Assembly: GCF_002965065.1 (NCBI RefSeq)
Contig: NZ_PTRE01000082.1
Coordinates: 1 to 41,580, forward strand
Source of the DNA: Escherichia sp. MOD1-EC7003
Lineage (GTDB): Bacteria; Pseudomonadota; Gammaproteobacteria; Enterobacterales; Enterobacteriaceae
Direction of reading: 5' to 3'
DNA: 41,580 nt
The notes beneath the pieces are model-generated. The model searched no databases, was not told the DNA's origin, and worked only from the letters and a program-made list of their open reading frames with translations. Positions 33,479 through 41,580 of the stretch are shown here, one piece after another. The translations under genes were made by a program, and so were the position numbers. Position 1 is the stretch's first letter. The number at the start of each line of letters is the position of its first letter.

Positions 33479-33742
33479 TTATTTGTACAGTTCAGCCGTA
33501 GCGTGCCAGGTGTCACCGCTACGAGCTTCAGTAATCTGGTAGGCCGTTGCGCCTTTCTCTTCCGCTTTTTTGTTCAGCATTTCACGCATATCCATTGGCG
33601 AAGACGCCACACCACTTACGGATACGGTTCCGATTGCTTCACGATTTTGTGCTTGTGCAGCATCAATAGAATTGGCAGCAAACGCGCCGAAAGAGAGAAC
33701 AGAAAGTACGCTTAATGCAGCAACAGTGGTTTTGATTTTCAT
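33479..33742 (-). CDS. yhcN: Periplasmic DUF1471 stress protein YhcN
   Basis: An 87-residue secreted protein of the BhsA/YhcN family (DUF1471). The signal peptide is MKIKTTVAALSVLSVLSFGA with cleavage after AFA, and the mature domain has the family motif GTVSVSGVASSPMDM and ATAYQITEA. The ATG at 33742 is preceded by GAGG; the longer open frame upstream lacks a signal-like start. In E. coli yhcN is reported to respond to acid or peroxide stress. Confidence 0.95.
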   Translation of the reverse strand: MKIKTTVAALSVLSVLSFGAFAANSIDAAQAQNREAIGTVSVSGVASSPMDMREMLNKKAEEKGATAYQITEARSGDTWHATAELYK

Positions 33743-34107
33743 GATTTTTACCTCGACATAATCTTTTAGCTGGGCTTTTTTTTTCGTGACCCATATCACA
33801 AAATCAAGTATACACTAATTATTTGGCTAATTAATATCACGCTAACTGTTTTGGTTGATTCTAAGTATTAAAAATATGAATTTTAATAACAAAACAGAAT
33901 TAAAAGCGCAGTTATTTGTTACTAATAATAGGTTTTTCAATTAGATAGTTAATTTTACATAATGTGCTTTTTTTACCGCATGTATTCATTGTGTGAATGA
34001 TTCATCGCGGTAAAACGCACTATTCGTTAAATGAATCGCAGGAGAAAGCAGGAGATTGAGAGGGAACAGCAACATTTTCCCCGCCGCCAGAAGCGACGGG
34101 GCAGAGA
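33743..34107. other. yhcN-argR intergenic region with long inverted repeat
   Basis: An AT-rich 365-base gap with no recognisable gene. It contains a candidate minus-strand yhcN promoter near 33807-33812 (-10 TATACT), a long imperfect inverted repeat at 33971-34015 (TTTTACCGC with GCGGTAAAA), and at its right end a GC-rich hairpin (about 34079-34100) after argR without a U tract that could help end the argR message. Confidence 0.5.
33807..33812 (-). promoter_or_regulatory. Candidate yhcN -10 element
   Basis: TATACT (complement of 33807-33812) lies 64 bases upstream of the yhcN ATG. The -35 at the right spacing is poor (ATTAAT), so an activator may be required. Confidence 0.45.
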
Positions 34108-34581
<474 letters not shown>

Positions 34582-34601
34582 TCACCCGATATGGTGGTTG
34601 A

Positions 34602-34640
34602 TACAACATTATTGTGCATACAGATGAATTTTTATGCAAA
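34602..34640 (-). promoter_or_regulatory. argR promoter with ARG boxes
   Basis: A good ARG-box palindrome, TGAATTTTTATGCA (34625-34638), is joined to a second weaker box centred about 21 bases away (near 34602-34619). They overlap the minus-strand promoter (-35 TTGCAT, 17-base spacer, -10 CACAAT), matching autoregulation by ArgR. Confidence 0.75.
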
Positions 34641-35959
<1,319 letters not shown>

Positions 35960-35973
35960 TTGATTAGCGGATA

Positions 35974-36006
35974 ATAAAAAACCGGAGCACAGACTCCGGT
36001 TTTTTG
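35974..36006. terminator. Bidirectional terminator between mdh and degS
   Basis: AAAAACCGGAG...CTCCGGTTTTTT forms a hairpin with A and T runs on both sides, able to end both the plus-strand mdh and the minus-strand degS transcripts. Confidence 0.93.
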
Positions 36007-36021
36007 TCTTTTACGCTGACC

Positions 36022-37089
36022 TTAATTGGTCGCCGGATATTCCTGAATGGTGACCTGCAATGTTAACTGCTTATCGTCACGCATCACTACAACCGGGATC
36101 ACCGAGCCTGGGCGAATTTCTGCCACCTGATCCATCGTCTCCAGCGCAGAGATGGCCGGTTTGTTATTCACCGAAATAATCAGATCGTTGACCTGAATAC
36201 CCGCATTCGCCGCCGGACCGTCAGGTGATACTTCATTAACCACGATCCCTTGTAGTTGATCGATACCACCGCCCTGCGCGTGCAGTGGTGCGATCTCGCG
36301 CCCACCGATACCAATGTAGCCGCGGATCACTCGACCATCGCGGATCAGCTTATCCATAATTTTGGTTGCTAACTGGAAAGGAATCGCAAAGCCGATACCT
36401 TCCGGCGTTTCGCCGTCGTTACTCTTATCAAACGACAGCGTGTTAATGCCCATCAGCTCACCCAGCGAGTTCACCAGCGCGCCGCCAGAGTTACCATGGT
36501 TAATGGAAGCATCGGTTTGCAGGAAGTTTTGCCGCCCGGTCGGGTTCAGACCGATTCGACCCGTGGCACTAATAATCCCCTGGGTAATGGTCTGCCCGAG
36601 GTTGTACGGGTTACCGATGGCCAGTACCACATCGCCAATGTGTGGTACGCGACGAGCATTGATTGGAATGGTCGGTAAACCGCCAGTGGCATTAATTTTA
36701 AGTACCGCCAGATCGGTTAGAGAATCAGATCCCACCAGTAACGCTTCAAATACACGTCCATCCTGTAAGGCGACGATGATCTGATCGGCGTCGTTGATTA
36801 CGTGTTTATTGGTGATGATATAACCGCGCTGATCCATGATTACACCGGAACCCAGGGTGCGGATCTCAAGTTGGTTGTGAGAATTGGTGTTCAAACCACG
36901 GTTGTAGACGTTAACCACTGCTGGCGCGGCGCGGCGAACCGCCAGATTATAGCTGGCAGGCGTCTCATCGGTACTGTCAAATTGCGGAGTGGAAAGCGGG
37001 TTAAGGCTGCGCAGCGAAGGCATGGCAACCAGCAGAATAGCGCCGACAATTAATCCAATCGCAACAGAACGTAAGAGCTTCACAAACAT
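36022..37089 (-). CDS. degS: Site-1 periplasmic protease DegS
   Basis: A 355-residue HtrA-family serine protease anchored in the inner membrane (segment 5-27). Catalytic triad His96, Asp126 and Ser201 (NHGNSGGAL), plus one C-terminal PDZ domain. It senses unassembled outer-membrane porin C-termini and cleaves RseA to release sigma-E. It is preceded by degQ on the same strand with an 89-base gap. The single PDZ domain distinguishes it from DegQ. Confidence 0.98.
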   Translation of the reverse strand: MFVKLLRSVAIGLIVGAILLVAMPSLRSLNPLSTPQFDSTDETPASYNLAVRRAAPAVVNVYNRGLNTNSHNQLEIRTLGSGVIMDQRGYIITNKHVINDADQIIVALQDGRVFEALLVGSDSLTDLAVLKINATGGLPTIPINARRVPHIGDVVLAIGNPYNLGQTITQGIISATGRIGLNPTGRQNFLQTDASINHGNSGGALVNSLGELMGINTLSFDKSNDGETPEGIGFAIPFQLATKIMDKLIRDGRVIRGYIGIGGREIAPLHAQGGGIDQLQGIVVNEVSPDGPAANAGIQVNDLIISVNNKPAISALETMDQVAEIRPGSVIPVVVMRDDKQLTLQVTIQEYPATN

Positions 37090-37178
37090 GATGGAGGCGT
37101 CATTAAAAAAGGGAACGCCAGCAGCATACCACGAGTTAACCGGACATCACACGTCAGCCTGATGCCCGGTTTACGACA

Positions 37179-38546
37179 TTAACGCATTAGCAGGTAAATG
37201 CTCTCATTGCCACGTACGATCTGCAGGGCAATGATGGCCGGTTTTGTCGCCAGCACTTTACGCATTTCAGCGATCGAATTCACCCGATCGCGGTTGACAC
37301 CAATGATCACATCGTCTTTTTGCAAGCCAGCCTGAGCGGCGGGACTTCCTTTGACGACCTCATCGATCTTAATACCTTTGCCGCCATCTTTTAGCTGACC
37401 ATCGCTCAACGTTGCACCTTCCAGCGCTGGCGTGATCATTTCAGCACTGGCTGACGAAGAGGTACTGGTATCGAGCGTCACTTCTACTTCCAGTGGTTTG
37501 CCGTTACGCAGCAGGCCGAGCTTCACTTTCGTGCCCGGCTCGGTGGTGGCGATACGAGAGCGCAACTCAGCAAAGCTATTGAGCGGTTTGCCGTTGAGGC
37601 TGGTAATAATATCGCCCGCTTTGACGCCCGCTTTCGCCGAGCCAGAACCTGGCAGCACTTCGCTAACAAACGCGCCACGCTGTACGTCAAGGTTGAAGGC
37701 TTTGGCGATATCGGCACTCATCTCCGTACCTTTGATGCCTAACAGACCGCGCTTAATTTCGCCAAAGTCGATAAGCTGCTGCGCCAGGGTACGTGCCATA
37801 TTACTGGGGATGGCAAATCCAATCCCGACGCTCCCGCCGCCAGGCGCAAGGATTGCAGTGTTGATGCCAATTAACTCACCGTTAAGGTTTAACAGCGCAC
37901 CGCCGGAGTTACCGCGGTTAATGGAAGCATCGGTCTGGATAAAGTTTTCCAGACCTTCAAGATTCAAGCCGCTACGGCCTAATGCGGAAACAATGCCAGA
38001 GGTGGCGGTTTGCCCAAGACCAAATGGGTTACCGACCGCTACGGCAAAATCACCGACGCGCAGCTTGTCTGAGTCGGCAATAGCGATTTGCGTTAATTTG
38101 CTCGGGTTTTGAATTTGCAACAGGGCGATATCGCTCTGGTCATCGCTACCAATCAGTTTTGCATCAAACTCGCGCCCATCATTGAGCTGAATACTGATTT
38201 TCTGTGCCTGATTAATCACATGGTTGTTGGTCAGTACATAGCCTTTACTGGCGTTGATGATGACACCGGAGCCTAAACCTTCGAAAGGTTGTGCTGGTTG
38301 ATCCGGTAAATCATCACCAAAAAACTTTTTGAATTCATCCGGGATTTTCTGCCCCTGACTTGCCGTTCCTTCCACTCGTACGCTCACCACTGCCGGAAGC
38401 ACTTTTTCCAGCATTGGAGCCAGACTGGGGAGAGGGGCCTGATCGGCAACCTGGCCTGGAATCGACGCGACGGCCTGAAATGACGCCGAGAGAGTTAACC
38501 CGACACTTAACGCTAATGCACTCAACAGCTGGGTTTGTTTTTTCAT
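37179..38546 (-). CDS. degQ: Periplasmic serine protease/chaperone DegQ
   Basis: A 455-residue HtrA-family protease with a cleaved signal peptide (about 27 residues, ending AVA). Catalytic triad His109, Asp139 and Ser214 (NRGNSGGAL), then two PDZ domains with an acidic Ser-rich linker. It degrades misfolded periplasmic proteins in oligomeric cages. I chose the ATG at 38546, with AGGAAT upstream, giving the signal-peptide start MKKQTQ; the longer frame has no signal character. It forms a tandem pair with degS, an old duplication common to enterobacteria. Confidence 0.98.
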   Translation of the reverse strand: MKKQTQLLSALALSVGLTLSASFQAVASIPGQVADQAPLPSLAPMLEKVLPAVVSVRVEGTASQGQKIPDEFKKFFGDDLPDQPAQPFEGLGSGVIINASKGYVLTNNHVINQAQKISIQLNDGREFDAKLIGSDDQSDIALLQIQNPSKLTQIAIADSDKLRVGDFAVAVGNPFGLGQTATSGIVSALGRSGLNLEGLENFIQTDASINRGNSGGALLNLNGELIGINTAILAPGGGSVGIGFAIPSNMARTLAQQLIDFGEIKRGLLGIKGTEMSADIAKAFNLDVQRGAFVSEVLPGSGSAKAGVKAGDIITSLNGKPLNSFAELRSRIATTEPGTKVKLGLLRNGKPLEVEVTLDTSTSSSASAEMITPALEGATLSDGQLKDGGKGIKIDEVVKGSPAAQAGLQKDDVIIGVNRDRVNSIAEMRKVLATKPAIIALQIVRGNESIYLLMR

Positions 38547-38667
38547 TATTCCTGCTCTCGTACCTGAATGATAAGAAAAGAGATTCAAAACAGTTTGATG
38601 TTATTGAATTTTCAGACGGCTAACAATGAGACACCAGATTAAATGATAGTCGGGGAGGGAGAGAAGA

Positions 38668-38692
38668 GGAGGGCGCAATGGCTGCGCCCGAA
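38668..38692 (-). terminator. Probable terminator of zapG
   Basis: GGGCGCA (38671-38677) pairs with TGCGCCC (38683-38689) just after the zapG stop. Downstream on the minus strand is CU-rich (UCCUCUUCUCU) rather than a pure U run. Confidence 0.55.
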
Positions 38693-38699
38693 AAATAAA

Positions 38700-39098
38700 T
38701 TAGTCGCGCTTCGCGCCAGTACGCAGCAGACCGGATGCGCCTTCAGAATAGTCACGAGGCATCTGCACCGGTGCCTGATCGTTGCTGGCTTCAGACTCTG
38801 CCAGACGATTACGGAACGGGTTTGCTTCGGCAGACAGTTCCGGCAGCAGGCTGCTGGAGCTTTTCGCCATGTGCTGATACAGCTGGCGATAATCGTGCGC
38901 CATGGTATCCAGTAATTCCGCGCTGCGGGCAAAGTGGCTAACCAGCTCTTCGCGATACTCGTCCAGTTCAGCTTTATTTTTTTCCAGTTCGTACTGCAAC
39001 GCCTGTTGCTGGCGTAGTTTACGATTACCAAAACGCATGGCCACAGCACCAATAATGATGCCGACGACTAACCCAATTAGCGCATATTCCCAGGTCAT
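38700..39098 (-). CDS. zapG: Inner-membrane cell-division/envelope protein ZapG (YhcB)
   Basis: A 132-residue protein with one N-terminal membrane segment (about 3-22, GLVVGIIIGAVAM), a coiled coil about 30-80 (QQQALQYELEKNKAELDEYREELV) and a disordered tail. Family DUF1043; reported to influence division, lipid and cell-wall balance. The start at 39098 is preferred because GGGAG lies at ideal distance upstream; the ATG two codons earlier overlaps it. It is divergent from zapE. Confidence 0.95.
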   Translation of the reverse strand: MTWEYALIGLVVGIIIGAVAMRFGNRKLRQQQALQYELEKNKAELDEYREELVSHFARSAELLDTMAHDYRQLYQHMAKSSSSLLPELSAEANPFRNRLAESEASNDQAPVQMPRDYSEGASGLLRTGAKRD

Positions 39099-39291
39099 GA
39101 ACATCTCCCGTTGTCTTTTGTTTCTGTAGGGTGTTGGCTTCAGGCTCCATGCCTGCGGCTGATTATGCCACTATAACCGTTAATGCCACAGAAGTGGAAT
39201 CCCGACTGCATATCGCGTAGTGTAGAACGGCCTTTTTTTCGTCAACCGTGAACAACGGCGCACCGATTATTCAAGGAATAACAATAAGATC

Positions 39292-40419
39292 ATGCAAAGC
39301 GTTACCCCAACATCGCAATACCTGAAGGCGCTCAATGAAGGCAGCCATCAACCCGACGAGGTTCAAAAAGAGGCCGTCAGCCGCCTGGAAATTATTTATC
39401 AGGAACTCATCAATAGCACGCCGCCAGCGGCCAGGAAGAGTGGGCTAATGGCGCGGGTCGGTAAGCTGTGGGGTAAACGTGAAGACACAAAGCATACACC
39501 AGTGCGTGGCTTATATATGTGGGGCGGTGTAGGACGCGGGAAAACCTGGCTGATGGACCTTTTTTATCAAAGTCTGCCGGGAGAGCGGAAACTGCGCCTG
39601 CACTTTCACCGTTTTATGCTGCGGGTGCACGAAGAGCTGACCGAATTACAAGGCCAAAGCGACCCGCTGGAAATTATTGCCGATCGCTTTAAAGCAGAAA
39701 CTGACGTGCTCTGTTTTGACGAATTTTTTGTTTCTGATATTACCGATGCCATGCTCCTTGGCGGCCTGATGAAAGCCCTGTTCGCCCGCGGTATTACCCT
39801 GGTAGCGACGTCAAATATTCCACCGGATGAACTTTATCGAAATGGCCTGCAACGTGCGCGTTTTCTGCCTGCAATCGATGCCATTAAACAGCATTGTGAT
39901 GTAATGAATGTGGACGCTGGTGTTGATTATCGACTACGTACTCTCACTCAGGCGCATCTGTGGCTTTCGCCACTCAACGATGAAACCCGGGTGCAAATGG
40001 ATAAACTATGGTTGGCGCTGGCGGGGGCGAAACGAGAAAATTCACCGACGTTAGAAATCAACCATCGGCCGCTGGCGACAATGGGCGTTGAAAATCAGAC
40101 GCTGGCGGTCTCATTTACTACGCTGTGCGTCGATGCCCGCAGTCAGCATGACTATATTGCGCTCTCACGCCTCTTTCACACGGTAATGCTGTTTGATGTG
40201 CCGGTCATGACGCGGTTGATGGAGAGCGAAGCGCGGCGCTTTATTGCGCTGGTGGATGAGTTTTACGAGCGCCATGTCAAATTAGTGGTGAGTGCAGAAG
40301 CGCCTTTGTATGAAATTTATCAGGGCGAGCGGCTGAAGTTTGAGTTCCAGCGTTGCCTGTCACGTCTGCAAGAGATGCAAAGCGAAGAGTATCTGAAGCG
40401 CGAGCATTTAGCGGGTTAA
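39292..40419 (+). CDS. zapE: Cell-division ATPase ZapE
   Basis: A 375-residue AFG1-like AAA-type ATPase that associates with FtsZ during stress. Walker A GGVGRGKT lies at 78-85 and Walker B with FDEF near 142-145, followed by an arginine-rich sensor region. The start is ATG 39292. It is complete and is followed by the rplM promoter region. Confidence 0.97.
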   Translation: MQSVTPTSQYLKALNEGSHQPDEVQKEAVSRLEIIYQELINSTPPAARKSGLMARVGKLWGKREDTKHTPVRGLYMWGGVGRGKTWLMDLFYQSLPGERKLRLHFHRFMLRVHEELTELQGQSDPLEIIADRFKAETDVLCFDEFFVSDITDAMLLGGLMKALFARGITLVATSNIPPDELYRNGLQRARFLPAIDAIKQHCDVMNVDAGVDYRLRTLTQAHLWLSPLNDETRVQMDKLWLALAGAKRENSPTLEINHRPLATMGVENQTLAVSFTTLCVDARSQHDYIALSRLFHTVMLFDVPVMTRLMESEARRFIALVDEFYERHVKLVVSAEAPLYEIYQGERLKFEFQRCLSRLQEMQSEEYLKREHLAG

Positions 40420-40468
40420 AACCTGTCACAAATCACAAAAAGGGGTCGATCTTTGACCCCGACTTCTC

Positions 40469-40474
40469 TATAAT
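40469..40474 (+). promoter_or_regulatory. rplM-rpsI promoter (-10 element)
   Basis: The consensus TATAAT is followed by a GC-rich discriminator (CTTGCGACCCC), typical of growth-rate-controlled ribosomal promoters. The -35 is weak. Just upstream, GGGGTC/GACCCC (40442-40460) forms a short hairpin after zapE. Confidence 0.75.
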
Positions 40475-40480
40475 CTTGCG

Positions 40481-41066
<586 letters not shown>

Positions 41067-41078
41067 TCGGGATTATAG

Positions 41079-41474
<396 letters not shown>

Positions 41475-41479
41475 TTGGC

Positions 41480-41551
41480 TTCTGCTCCGGCAGAAAACAA
41501 TTTGCGAAAAAACCCGCTTCGGCGCTGAGGAATCCCCAGTAATGGGCGGGT
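41480..41551 (+). terminator. Downstream structures after rpsI
   Basis: A small hairpin TTCTGC-TCCG-GCAGAA (41480-41495) lies just after rpsI. A following A run with ACCCGC (41512-41517) pairs with GCGGGT (41546-41551) only across a 28-base loop and is followed by A residues, not U. A compact T-tailed terminator is therefore not visible in this window. Confidence 0.5.
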
Positions 41552-41580
41552 AAAAAAAGACAGGCATAGAGTTTTGTGAT

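Noticed and set aside
36022-38546. degS-degQ tandem as a recent duplication
   Set aside because: Domain structure (one versus two PDZ), signal types and divergence show the ordinary enterobacterial paralogue pair.

Overview
The window is a chromosomal segment of an Escherichia coli-type enterobacterium (E. coli, Shigella or a close relative). Gene order, protein lengths and REP (repetitive extragenic palindromic) elements fit the region that in E. coli K-12 runs from yhdW to rpsI, here given in reverse orientation. Protein differences I recall (for example in YhdJ and MreC) and the unusual joints at both ends suggest it is not K-12 itself. Identifications rest on recognising protein sequences and motifs by eye; no search was run.

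Layout. 1-300: 5' stub of the amino-acid ABC transporter binding-protein gene yhdW, abruptly broken. 720-6530: lipoprotein gene yhdV, the RND efflux pair acrEF and the divergent TetR regulator acrS. 6530-9060: yhdU, the adenine methyltransferase yhdJ and the dusB-fis operon with its GC-rich stringent-type promoter. 9380-13900: prmA-panF-yhdT and the biotin carboxylase operon accBC, all on the minus strand. 13900-15000: accBC leader and promoter, then a scar: the last third of a decayed msrQ gene joined to the front half of a frameshifted DUF1444-like gene. 15000-18060: yhdH (acuI), and the divergent csrD. 18360-28600: mreBCD-maf-rng-yhdP-tldD (cell shape, nucleotide housecleaning, RNA maturation, envelope lipid transport, peptide maturation). 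28600-32900: aaeR and the divergent aromatic-acid efflux operon aaeXAB. 33150-35960: barstar-like yhcO, yhcN, argR and mdh. 36020-39100: periplasmic proteases degS and degQ, and zapG. 39290-41470: zapE and the ribosomal protein operon rplM-rpsI.

How the genes work together. Most are chromosomal core genes in their usual neighbourhoods: fatty-acid synthesis (accBC) beside pantothenate uptake (panF); rod-shape and division genes (mreBCD, zapG, zapE); envelope stress proteolysis (degS, degQ); and global regulators (fis, csrD, argR).

I found no phage, insertion sequence, CRISPR array, tRNA or rRNA, and no convincing undescribed multi-gene system. The most interesting signals are: (1) the msrQ/DUF1444 deletion scar upstream of accBC; (2) three ATGCAT hexamers, the recognition sequence of the YhdJ methylase encoded in this window, within 67 bp between argR and mdh; (3) an AcrR-operator-like inverted repeat upstream of acrS; (4) unusual sequence joints at both window ends; (5) a BIME (cluster of REP elements) flanked by two copies of one terminator hairpin after aaeB.
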